Assembly (NCBI GenBank): GCA_963707125.1
Contig: CAVPOU010000024.1
Span: 1-64,000 of the forward strand
Origin: CAVPDE01 sp963707125
Lineage (GTDB): Bacteria; Desulfobacterota; DSM-4660; Desulfatiglandales; HGW-15
Direction: 5' to 3'
DNA length: 64,000 nt
Shown: in pieces, positions 35,194 through 43,394 of the stretch
How the letters are laid out: each line of letters starts with the position of its first letter
How positions within the stretch are numbered: the first letter of the stretch is position 1
Position numbers and translations under genes: made by a program
Notes under the pieces: generated by a model
Seen by the model: only the letters and a program-made list of their open reading frames with translations
Databases searched by the model: none
Told to the model about the DNA's origin: nothing

Positions 35194-35884
35194 AATCTCT
35201 ATTCAAAGCGCCATTAGTCCTTCCCCTTGGTGGATTAAAGCGGAATCGAAAGACCTCCAAAGGGGTCGCCTCATATGGGCTTTCCTTCCCCATATAGACC
35301 AGATCCCATACACGCTTATCCCGATCGGGCGAGCCCAAGCCGCTGAGCATAAGGAGGTGACGGTCCGGATAGAGCCCTTGAGAGTCAAGCAACCTCAGCA
35401 TCATCTCACCCTACCCGTTGCAGGAATCCCGCACTATCCCGGTGAAGTCAGAATCGTACAGCGAGCAAAGAAAAGACCAGCTCTAATCGTAGGAGAAGGG
35501 GGCCTTCCTCTTCCCAAGGAAATGGCCCAAGGAAGACCCGGTTGGCAGATATCGCCCACTATTCTTGTGGCTCCTTATTACGGAGGAGAGCAGTACGGAA
35601 CGAGGGCTGGCTTTCCGCCCCCATTTCTTGACCGTGTCCGTCGCTGTGAATTCCCTCAATTCGTGTATGAGCTTCTACCGATAGGGACTGGGGAGTCTCT
35701 TCTTTATCTGAATCACATCCAGTCTATTGGGAAACACCATGATTCCATCGAGTTTACAAAATTCTGCCTGAGTGAGGATGCCATAGCTATCTTGGACGAG
35801 TGGATAATGTGGATAACTACCGGCCTCCTGCCCAAGAATGGTCTTATTTTTCCCGTCAGGCAAGAGTTTCTTAAACTCGATTAG
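35174..35884 (+). CDS. Partner of Panacea protein 2, unrecognised, possible PemK-like protein
   Basis: The start is ATG 35174 (MTRNYPEISIQSAISPSPWW), inside the end of the Panacea-like gene. This 236-residue protein has RGRLIWAFLPHIDQIPYTLI, then LPVAGIPHYPGEVRIVQRAK, then KRPALIVGEGG and WQISPTILVAPYYGGEQYG. RGxL...P.H..GE...KKRP-type strings recall PemK-like mRNA interferases, but the protein is about twice their length. As the second gene of a Panacea pair, a toxic effector is expected; this is inference. It is followed by hsdR after about 120 bases. Confidence 0.6.
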   Translation: MTRNYPEISIQSAISPSPWWIKAESKDLQRGRLIWAFLPHIDQIPYTLIPIGRAQAAEHKEVTVRIEPLRVKQPQHHLTLPVAGIPHYPGEVRIVQRAKKRPALIVGEGGLPLPKEMAQGRPGWQISPTILVAPYYGGEQYGTRAGFPPPFLDRVRRCEFPQFVYELLPIGTGESLLYLNHIQSIGKHHDSIEFTKFCLSEDAIAILDEWIMWITTGLLPKNGLIFPVRQEFLKLD

Positions 35885-36005
35885 AAGCCTTTTGCCCGGT
35901 AACGCAGCGCTGGCTGCATCCGCGCTAGATTCTCTCACTCCGACATTCCCGTTTATTTTCGCCCGCCTTTATGCTATCTACAATGCAGATGCAAGGATCC
36001 CCCCA

Positions 36006-38405
36006 ATGCCACGAAATGAACACCTGACCAGAGTCGAGTTGATTGATCCGGTCCTGGCTGAGAAAGGCTGGACCGACGATCTCTTGCGAGAGGAGAAGAC
36101 TCCTGGCGGTGTTGACGTGCTGGACGGCAAGCCCAGGAAACGCAAAGGGCGCTCTGACTACTTGATGTGCGTGCCGATCTCTACGGGCAAAGCTCCTCTC
36201 GCCGTCTCACTGATTGAAGCCAAGGCAGAAGACAAGCTCCCATCCCTAGGCATTCAGCAGGCTCGTGACTACATGAAAAAGTACAACGTGCCCTTTGTCT
36301 TCTCGACGAACGGGCACCTCTTCACGGAATACGGCGAGGATACGGGGCAGGTCGTCCAAAATCGTCCGCTTTCAGACTTCCCGACTCCGCTTGCGATAAA
36401 GGCGCGATATGAAGCCCTGAGAGGGTTCAGTCTAGATGCGGATGTTTCCAAGGCCCTGTTCATGCCGTACAAGGGGGGCGAGGCGGCGCGGTGGTACTTC
36501 CAAGACGCGGCCATCCGCGCGAGTCTGGAAAAAATGGCCAAAGGGAAGACGCGGGCACTTCTCTCCCTTGCAACCGGAACGGGTAAGACGGTGCTTGCTG
36601 CCCAGTTGCTCTGGAAGATCGCCCAGGCGGGCCAGTTGAAACGTGCACTTTTCGTCTGCGACCGGGACGAACTCCGAACCCAGGGCATGGGCAAGATGCA
36701 CGCTGTTTTCGGGGACAACGCGAAGATCGTCACCAGTGAGGACCCTGCCCGGAATGCCAAGATTCTCGTCGCTACGTACCAAACCCTGAACGTCACGGCG
36801 GAGGATGATGCCCCCCGTTTCTGGAAAGATAACTACCCGCCGGGTTTCTTCAGTCATATTGTCATTGACGAGTGTCATCGGGCAGCTTGGGGCAAATGGA
36901 GCGTGATCCTGACGGACAACCCGGATGCCGTCCATATAGGCCTCACAGCTACGCCCCGCAAACTGGTCGGAGGGAAGAAGGGCGACCGCCCACGCGAGGC
37001 CGACGAGGAGATCACGGCGCACAATATCCAGTATTTCGGGGAACCCGTCTATGAGTACATGATCACAGCCGGCCAGGATGACGGTTATCTCGCGGCGTGC
37101 GAGGTCATCCGCCGTGTCGTTGACCTGGACAAGAAAGAGATCACCCGGAAAGACATCGAGGAGCGCTCCGCAGTTGACCCGTTTACGGGCAAACCCGTCA
37201 ATCCCGGAGACATTGAGGACAAGTACACGGCTACTGACTATGACAACATCCTCATGCTGGATGACCGGGTTAACGCCATGTGCGAGGACTTGTTCAAGTT
37301 GCTTCTCGATTCTGGCGGCCCGCATCAGAAGACCATCATCTTTTGCGCACGCGATTCCCACGCCAACCGCATCATGATCACCCTGAACAACATCTATGAG
37401 AAATGGTGCCGTGACACTCAGCGGACAGCCAAGGAGTGGTTTGCTTTCCAGTGCACGGGCAACCCGGACTTGAGACCATCTGCCGACAAACTCATCCCCG
37501 AGTTCCGGGGGTCGAAGAACTCCCATTTCATCGCGGCGACCGTCGATCTCTTGGGGTATGGGGTCGACATCCCGAACTGCGCCAACGTGATTTTCTTCCG
37601 GTACATCGAATCACCCATTGTGTTTTATCAGATGGTTGGGCGGGGCACGCGCCTCGGCGAACCCCGCGGCTCTAAATTGCTTTTCCGCGTGTACGACTAC
37701 ACCAACGCCACCCGTCTTTTCGGGCAGCCGTTTGTCAGCCGTGCCAAACCCACAATACCGCCGGACGAGATGGAGGGGAATGTTGGGGATTCCGGCACAT
37801 TGCCCTACGGCAAACCGGACGTGCCCAAACGAAAGATCATTCGCGTCGGGCAGGACCAATTCACGATTCAGGTGGATGGCGCGGGACACTCCATTCTTTG
37901 CGAGGAAGACGGAAGGGAAGTTCTTGTGCCGCTGGAAATATATAAACAGCGGCTTGCGGCTCAGCTCACCGAGGCGGCCCCCACCGCGAACGATCTGCGA
38001 ATGATCTGGGTTCATCCCACGCGTCGCAGAAATCTCATGGCATCACTGCCGGGGGGCGAAGGAGCCGTCCGGCTAATCCGGGAGATTGAGGAAGAGCAGG
38101 AATGCGACCTCTTTGACGTCCTCGTCAACCTCGGCTATGGCATCCCGGCCAGATCCCGCCCGGAACGGGTGGCCGGCTTTAGCTGGAAGAACAAGTCCTG
38201 GCTGAGAGAATTTCCCGATCCAGCCGTGGGCGTCATCACCGCGATCGCCCGCCAATTCGAACATGGCGGCATCGAAGAACTTGAAACAGAACACCTCTTC
38301 GATGCCACCGACGTGATCCGAAGCGGCGGCTTTGACGCCCTCCTTCGCCTATCTCAAGCACCGGAACAGATCATTGATGAAACCAAACTGAGGTTGCTGG
38401 CGTGA
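36006..38405 (+). CDS. hsdR: Type I restriction enzyme, R subunit (HsdR)
   Basis: The start is ATG 36006 (MPRNEHLTRVELIDPVLAEK), preceded by CAAGGATC; an in-frame extension to 35838 is not family-like. The 799-residue protein has an N-terminal PD-(D/E)xK nuclease region (VSLIEAKAEDKLPSLGIQQA). A superfamily 2 translocase follows, with Walker A ATGTGKT (189-195), the DECH box IDECHRAAWGKW (288-291), GLTATP, IIFCARDSHANRIM and the QxxGRxxR-type motif FYQMVGRGTR. It cleaves and translocates DNA in complex with HsdM and HsdS. The reading frame is intact, unlike its partners. Confidence 0.93.
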   Translation: MPRNEHLTRVELIDPVLAEKGWTDDLLREEKTPGGVDVLDGKPRKRKGRSDYLMCVPISTGKAPLAVSLIEAKAEDKLPSLGIQQARDYMKKYNVPFVFSTNGHLFTEYGEDTGQVVQNRPLSDFPTPLAIKARYEALRGFSLDADVSKALFMPYKGGEAARWYFQDAAIRASLEKMAKGKTRALLSLATGTGKTVLAAQLLWKIAQAGQLKRALFVCDRDELRTQGMGKMHAVFGDNAKIVTSEDPARNAKILVATYQTLNVTAEDDAPRFWKDNYPPGFFSHIVIDECHRAAWGKWSVILTDNPDAVHIGLTATPRKLVGGKKGDRPREADEEITAHNIQYFGEPVYEYMITAGQDDGYLAACEVIRRVVDLDKKEITRKDIEERSAVDPFTGKPVNPGDIEDKYTATDYDNILMLDDRVNAMCEDLFKLLLDSGGPHQKTIIFCARDSHANRIMITLNNIYEKWCRDTQRTAKEWFAFQCTGNPDLRPSADKLIPEFRGSKNSHFIAATVDLLGYGVDIPNCANVIFFRYIESPIVFYQMVGRGTRLGEPRGSKLLFRVYDYTNATRLFGQPFVSRAKPTIPPDEMEGNVGDSGTLPYGKPDVPKRKIIRVGQDQFTIQVDGAGHSILCEEDGREVLVPLEIYKQRLAAQLTEAAPTANDLRMIWVHPTRRRNLMASLPGGEGAVRLIREIEEEQECDLFDVLVNLGYGIPARSRPERVAGFSWKNKSWLREFPDPAVGVITAIARQFEHGGIEELETEHLFDATDVIRSGGFDALLRLSQAPEQIIDETKLRLLA

Positions 38406-39051
38406 AGACAAAAAGCGGAAAACGGAAACTGCCGGAAGGATGGACGCTAGAACCCATTTCCGGACATATTTTGTCTTGGTGTTCAGGCCTTGCACGAGGG
38501 GACAAGTCGCGGAAAGAAGGCTTTATTCATTTGCGGATGAATAACATCACGACTCGCGGCACACTCGATATGTCTTCAGTATGGCGGATCCCTGCTTCAA
38601 GGCAAGAGTGCATTTCGTACAGGTTGCAGCCAGACGATGTTCTTTTCAACAATACGAATAGTCGTGATCTAGTGGGCAAGTCATGCCTGTTTGAGGCATC
38701 GGAGACAAATGAAATGGTCCTGTTCAGCAACCATTTGACGCGCATTCGGATAAAACCTTCGCTATTGCCGCGCTACCTCACATTTTGGATCAACGCCCTT
38801 TGGCAAAAAGGGTATTCACCGACAACTGCGATGTCTGGGTGAACCAGGCGGCTATTCGAGTTGAGGATAAACTGTTCCCGCTTTCTATCCTTCTCCCGGC
38901 CACGGTTGACGAACAGCGGGCAATCGCCGCCGAACTGGAGCGCAAATTGCGGCAGGTGGAATCTATGCGCCTGGCCGCCGCTCTCCAAGTCGAAGCGATT
39001 TCGGCCCTGCCGGGGGCGATTTTGCGGGAGGCGTTTGATTTCGAACCATGA
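38402..39051 (+). pseudogene. hsdS: Type I restriction specificity subunit (HsdS), single target-recognition domain, -1 frameshift
   Basis: GTG 38402 overlaps the hsdR stop. The first frame (LPEGWTLEPISGHILSWCSG to YLTFWINALWQKGYSPTTAM) ends at 38842. One missing T at about 38815 restores ALWQKGYFTDNCDVWVNQAA, which continues in the frame ending at 39051 (LLPATVDEQRAIAAELERKL, then a coiled coil). The restored protein is only about 216 residues, the size of a half-HsdS with one TRD and one conserved helix, which would need to dimerise. As written the specificity subunit is broken after the TRD. The defect is in a T run and may be a sequencing error. Confidence 0.8.
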
Positions 39052-39626
39052 AGAAGCCCGTAACATTGTCCCGCTTGTTACGCGACCTCCGTGGGTTGAT
39101 CTTGGAGGCTCGGAAGGTCGTCGCCCAGCAAGTCGATTCCTCCCTGGTGATGATCTACTGGCGCATTGGGGAACGTATCCGGCGGGACATTTTGAAGCAG
39201 AAGCGGGCGGAATACGGGGAACGGATTGTCGCTACACTGTCGCAACAGTTGAGTGTGGAATTCGGGCAGGGGTTTGGCCTGCGAAATCTTTTCCAGATGA
39301 TTCGCTTTGCGAAGATATTCCCTGACCCGCAGATTGTCCAATCGCTGATTGCACACTTAGGATGGACTCACTTCCTGCAGCTCATCCATCTCGATGACCC
39401 GCTGAAACGAGACTTTTCTGCAGAGATCTGCCGAATCGAACGGTGGAACACCCGCACCCTTGCCAAGAAGCTCCAATCCTTGCCCTTTGAGCGAAAACTC
39501 CATGAGGCGGTGCGACTGGCCTGTGCACGCCTGGCGGCCCAAAGGCATGACACCGACGCAAAAACGCTTACAGCGACCCAAGACAGAATCAGCAGACCTC
39601 GCGCACTGCCACGCGGAAAGAGGTGA
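39048..39626 (+). CDS. DUF1016 N-terminal domain protein (YhcG-like), lacking the nuclease domain
   Basis: ATG 39048 overlaps the hsdS stop (ATGA). The 192 residues contain MIYWRIGERIRRDILKQKRA, EYGERIVATLSQQLSVEFG, QGFGLRNLFQMIRFAKIFPD and RIERWNTRTLAKKLQS, diagnostic of the DUF1016 N-terminal winged-helix part. Full-length members (about 350) end with a PD-(D/E)xK nuclease domain that is missing here; the last 50 residues (ARLAAQRHDTDAKTLTATQD) have no family match and look like an out-of-frame or fused tail. DUF1016 genes often lie within type I R-M operons, with no settled role. Confidence 0.8.
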   Translation: MKKPVTLSRLLRDLRGLILEARKVVAQQVDSSLVMIYWRIGERIRRDILKQKRAEYGERIVATLSQQLSVEFGQGFGLRNLFQMIRFAKIFPDPQIVQSLIAHLGWTHFLQLIHLDDPLKRDFSAEICRIERWNTRTLAKKLQSLPFERKLHEAVRLACARLAAQRHDTDAKTLTATQDRISRPRALPRGKR

Positions 39627-39627
39627 C

Positions 39628-41220
39628 ATGTCTCTTCAGGGCAATCGAAACGGGAAGACAATCAGTACCCAGGCAGCCATGGACAAGGCGATCAAAGGGA
39701 TATGCGATATTCTGAGGCGGGATAAGGCTAAAGGCGCTCGACTATACGTGCCGGAGTTGACGTGGATCTTCTTCCTCCGCTTCTTTGATATGCTGGAACA
39801 ACAGGAGGAAGTCAGGGCGAAGGCCGTCCGGCGGTCTTTTGTGGAGTCCATTCCCGCCCCATACCGCTGGAGAGACTGGGCGGCCCCGAAAGACGAATCC
39901 GCGACGGTGCAGGTCGCAACCGACGCCAAGGCCCAGGGCTGGAAACGGCAAGAACTGACGGAGACTAAAACTGGAATCAACAGCTTTCTTTCATTTGTGA
40001 ACGCCGTGCTTTTCCCGTTCCTCATTGGTCTCAAAGAGAGGCCGGGAGCGACACAAAAGCAGAAGGTGATCGGCGAGATTTTCGCAAACAAGGAAAGGAC
40101 CGTAGTCGCCAGCCAGACCAACCTCCTGGACGTGGTGGATCGCGTGCATTGGCTGACATCAGGCAGCATTGACGAGCAGCATATGTTTCCGATCTCACAA
40201 GCCTTCGAGGGCCTATTGCCCCGCCTAGGAGAGAAGAAAAACGATGGAGGCCAGTTCTTCACGCCAAGAGAGGTCATCAGGCTTATCGTGGATGTCGTTA
40301 ACCCGCAGCTCGGCAAGACGGTCTATGATCCCTGTTGCGGCACCGGCGGATTCCTGATCTAAGCCTACAAACATTTTCTCAGGCAGAGCCCTACGGCGAC
40401 ACAGATACGGGACCTTAAGACAGAAACGCTTTGGGGCCGGGAGGACGCCACGGAAGCCATACCGATTGCCCTGGCCAACATGGTGCTGCATGAGGTTGAC
40501 TCACCAAGGATTTGGCATGGGAACACCCTAACGGGAACCGCGACCTTTGCGGACCTGTTCACCGGCGTGCCGGCCCAGTTCGACTATGTGTTGACAAATC
40601 CACCTTTCGGCAGCAAAGAAGGAAAGGATGCCCAGGCGCAGTTCTCTTTCAAGTGTGGGAAGGCCCAGATTCTTTTCCTGCAGCACATCATTGACTCTCT
40701 GGCGGAGGACGGCACGTGCGGCATGGTCATTGACGAGGGTGTCCTTTTCCATACCAAGACAGCGGCATATCGGCAGACGAAACGGAAGCTGCTCGATGAG
40801 TGCGAACTCTGGTGCTTGATCAGCTTGCCTCAGGGCGTGTTTGTCAAGGCAGGCGCCGGCGTCAAGACGAACCTGCTGTTCTTCACCAAAGGCCGGGCCA
40901 CGCAGCGGGTATGGTATTATGACATGACGCTGAAGGACGACTTCACCCCCCGAAAGGTGAACAAATCAAATCCCCTGACCATCGCTGATTTCAAGGATTT
41001 CTTTCAGCGCCTACGCCTTCCCACTGAACATCAAGAGCGGGTCAGCGAGCGAAGCTGGTATGTTGATGTTGAGACAGTCAAAGCCAAGGACTTCGATCTC
41101 AAAGCCAACAATGAGAATTCCCCTGATCTATCAGACAAGCGAACCACAGCCGAGCTGATACGAATCATTGCGGAGGCTCAGAGGGAAATCGCTGCTGGAC
41201 TTGAGGCCTTGAAGACATGA
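39628..41220 (+). pseudogene. hsdM: Type I restriction methyltransferase subunit (HsdM), in-frame TAA at codon 245
   Basis: ATG 39628 follows AAAGAGGTGAC. The N-terminal HsdM domain (YVPELTWIFFLRFFDMLEQQ) and motif I DPCCGTGGFL are followed by TAA at 40360-40362. The same frame then continues without a break: AYKHFLRQSPTATQIRDLKT, motif IV NPPFGSKEGK, up to TGA 41218-41220. Homologues have Glu after FLI or FLT (GGFLIEAYKH), so a single GAA-to-TAA change explains it. The intact protein would be 530 residues, normal for HsdM. UAA is not known as a recoded sense codon in such bacteria. The methylase is therefore split and probably inactive, unless the base is an error. Confidence 0.88.
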
Positions 41221-41879
41221 AGACGATCAAGCAGATGCCTGAACATGACCGCCCGCGCGAGAAGTTGAAGGCTAGGGGGCCGTCGGCTCTCACCGATGAG
41301 GAGCTTGTTCAGGTCATCCTTGGCCGGGGAGTGGAGGGCAGCGATGTCCGCTCCATGTCCAAGGAAATCGCCGCAATCATCCAGGAGAAGAAGACTTCGC
41401 TTGCGGAGGCCGACTTGACCGCTGTGCGCGGGATGGGTCCCGCAAAGGCTTACCAACTCCTTGCCGCCTTCGAATTGGCCCGACGTCACCTTCTGAAGGA
41501 TAGCGTTAAGATCAACTGTGCTAAGGATGCACTTCCCCTTCTTGCTGATATCATATTCAAGCAGCAAGAACATTTCGTCTGCATCTCGCTTAATGGAGCC
41601 AACGAGCTTATTGAGAAGCGCGTTGTAACTATCGGCCTGCTGGACCGGAGTCAGGTTCATCCACGCGAGGTCTTTGCCGATGTTATCGCCGACCGTGCCG
41701 CCAGCGTCATCTTCGCCCACAACCACCCGTCAGGCGACCTGAAACCCAGTGACGCCGACCTGAAGATGCACGAGCAACTTGTCCAGGCGGCCAAAATTCT
41801 CGGCATACGAGTCCTGGACCAGATCATCGTCACCCGAAAAGGCTACTACAGTTTTCAGGAAGCCGGGCTCCTGGCATAA
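41217..41879 (+). CDS. radC: RadC family JAB-domain protein
   Basis: This 220-residue protein contains LKARGPSALTDEELVQVILG, a helix-hairpin-helix AVRGMGPAKAYQLLAAFELA, and the JAMM metal motif AHNHPSGDLKPSDADLKMH. The ATG overlaps the hsdM stop, so it is translated with the R-M genes. RadC/MPN proteins are often found in mobile and defence islands; a role in DNA repair is uncertain. It closes the plus-strand island. Confidence 0.9.
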   Translation: MKTIKQMPEHDRPREKLKARGPSALTDEELVQVILGRGVEGSDVRSMSKEIAAIIQEKKTSLAEADLTAVRGMGPAKAYQLLAAFELARRHLLKDSVKINCAKDALPLLADIIFKQQEHFVCISLNGANELIEKRVVTIGLLDRSQVHPREVFADVIADRAASVIFAHNHPSGDLKPSDADLKMHEQLVQAAKILGIRVLDQIIVTRKGYYSFQEAGLLA

Positions 41880-42118
41880 GACCAAGGGGGAGCAAAGTGA
41901 ACAGGCTAACTACGGGGATACTTCTCAAGGAGCCGGTCCATTCGGTAGTACTGGAGGACCTTGTGGAATTTTCGGATGGACAGGGGGTCCGTGGAAAAGT
42001 CGAAGAGGTGGGATGGGCAGGAGCAATCGGTGCAACCGAAACCCGGAACCGACCACTCGGAAAATGCTGCTCATCGCTGAGGCAAGCTCGCACTCAAGGT
42101 CGCTCCGCTTTCGTTCTT
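41880..42118. other. Unassigned segment after radC
   Basis: The 239 bases hold several open frames on both strands (for instance a Pro-rich minus-strand frame at 41925-42122), but no family-like peptide or ribosome-binding site. It marks the right edge of the island. The base composition is similar to the surroundings. A mobile-element scar is possible but unproven. Confidence 0.35.
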
Positions 42119-43051
42119 TCAAAGATCAAAGGACTTCTTCATGTCAATCTCTTCCTCTTGGTAGCTGATGGCATACCCTTTTCCGTGAATGACGAGAAAA
42201 ACCGTCCGACCCTCTTTCCACGCCGTGTCACAGAGGACTTCTCTCCCATTCTTGAAATACACGGTGCCGGGACGGGAAGCAGACCTGGCGTGCAAAGGGC
42301 TGCCACCACCCCCTCCGCCCGGTTTTTGATCACGGGTGACAAGGATTTCAATGACCCTGGTGTCGGCCATGGAAGCCTGGAACTGGACGGATTTCTCCCG
42401 AAGGGACTTCCAGTTTGTCCGAGCCGGTTTGAGCGTTTTCAGATAGTGGATGGGCACCGCAAAATTAAGCTCCCTCGAAAGATCGGCAAAAGCCATGGCC
42501 ACACCAATAACCTCGCCCTTTCGGTTCAAAACAGGCGCGCCGCTGCACCCGGCTAAAAGGGGCGCTGAAATCTGCAGAAGCTCCAGGTTGGCTGCTTTTC
42601 TGGAACCAAGGATGTGACCAGCGGAAAATATTCTTTCCCACCCGGGGGAATGGCCTATGATCAGGACTTCTTCTCCCTCGGCTGCCTTGTAGGAGTCCCC
42701 AAAAGGGATGGGAAAAGTGTTCTGCACGGAGGTCTTGGCCGTGAGCAAGTCACAGTCAGGATCGTCGCTGAGGATATCCAGAACTTCCCCCTCTTGCCTG
42801 TCCCCAGCCCTGATCATAGCCCTTGCCGAGCCTTCAAGAACATGATGGCTGGTGGCTATGACACCCTGACGGTCTACAAAGAATCCGCTCCCTGTCCGAA
42901 TCGTTCTGTTCTCTTGGTCCAGGGCGATCACCGCGACAACGGATGGTCTGTATTTCTCCGCAAGGTGGGAGATGGAGACCTGCGCGTAAGCACCCTCTGT
43001 GGAAATCAGAAGAAATGCGATGATGGAGGCGATGGAAGAAAGACTATTCAT
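42119..43051 (-). CDS. Exported trypsin-like (S1C/DegP-type) serine protease without PDZ domain
   Basis: This 310-residue protein has a signal peptide (MNSLSSIASIIAFLLISTEG...AYA). A chymotrypsin-fold domain follows, with the catalytic His in VIATSHHVLEG, the Asp in DPDCDLLTAKTS, and the Ser in LLAGCSGAPVLNRKG. The Ser motif is GCSGAP rather than the usual GNSGGP. The C-terminus lacks a PDZ domain and has instead a glycine-rich linker (KPGGGGGGSPLH) and a small domain. It should act in the periplasm, perhaps in protein quality control. It is a single gene on the minus strand. Confidence 0.9.
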   Translation of the reverse strand: MNSLSSIASIIAFLLISTEGAYAQVSISHLAEKYRPSVVAVIALDQENRTIRTGSGFFVDRQGVIATSHHVLEGSARAMIRAGDRQEGEVLDILSDDPDCDLLTAKTSVQNTFPIPFGDSYKAAEGEEVLIIGHSPGWERIFSAGHILGSRKAANLELLQISAPLLAGCSGAPVLNRKGEVIGVAMAFADLSRELNFAVPIHYLKTLKPARTNWKSLREKSVQFQASMADTRVIEILVTRDQKPGGGGGGSPLHARSASRPGTVYFKNGREVLCDTAWKEGRTVFLVIHGKGYAISYQEEEIDMKKSFDL

Positions 43052-43096
43052 TTTGATAGAGTGCGAGCACGGTCAGAGCAGGACGCTGAATACAGA

Positions 43097-43258
43097 TGGA
43101 TTCCCGCTTTCGCGGGAATGACCTTGACGCTGACACGCTGCTGGTTTTCACTCCAAATTTGACGCCCTCGTAAAAACTCCTCGTCGTCGTCACCCCGGCG
43201 AAGGCCGGGGTCCAGAAATGCTTGTTGTTCCTGGATTCCGGCTTTCGCCGGAATGACA
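43097..43258 (+). repeat. Family B palindromic repeats: half unit and full unit (copies 5 and 6)
   Basis: GGATTCCCGCTTTCGCGGGA...ATGACC (43097-43122) is a half unit. CGTCACCCCGGCGAAGGCCG...GGGTCCAG with CTGGATTCCGGCTTTCGCCG...GAATGACAGG (43187-43258) is a full unit. They lie in the gap between the divergent serine protease and DinG-like genes, which otherwise shows no gene. Confidence 0.8.
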
Positions 43259-43394
43259 GGAGGGGTCATTTCTTGACTTCTTATGAGACCGTCAAGTTTA
43301 TCTATTCTTGCTTATTTCCATGGAACCGTCAACCTCAGAGCAGAAAAGCATCTTCTTCATTGACTGCTTGTCTCGGGAAAAATATATTCTCTTT

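Noticed and set aside
40360..40362. TAA in hsdM as a recoded codon
   Set aside because: UAA recoding is not expected in this lineage (UAG for pyrrolysine and UGA for Sec are); a G-to-T change from GAA explains it.
41897..42556. 219-residue plus-strand frame after radC
   Set aside because: Most of it is antisense to the serine protease gene, whose signal peptide and catalytic triad are clear.
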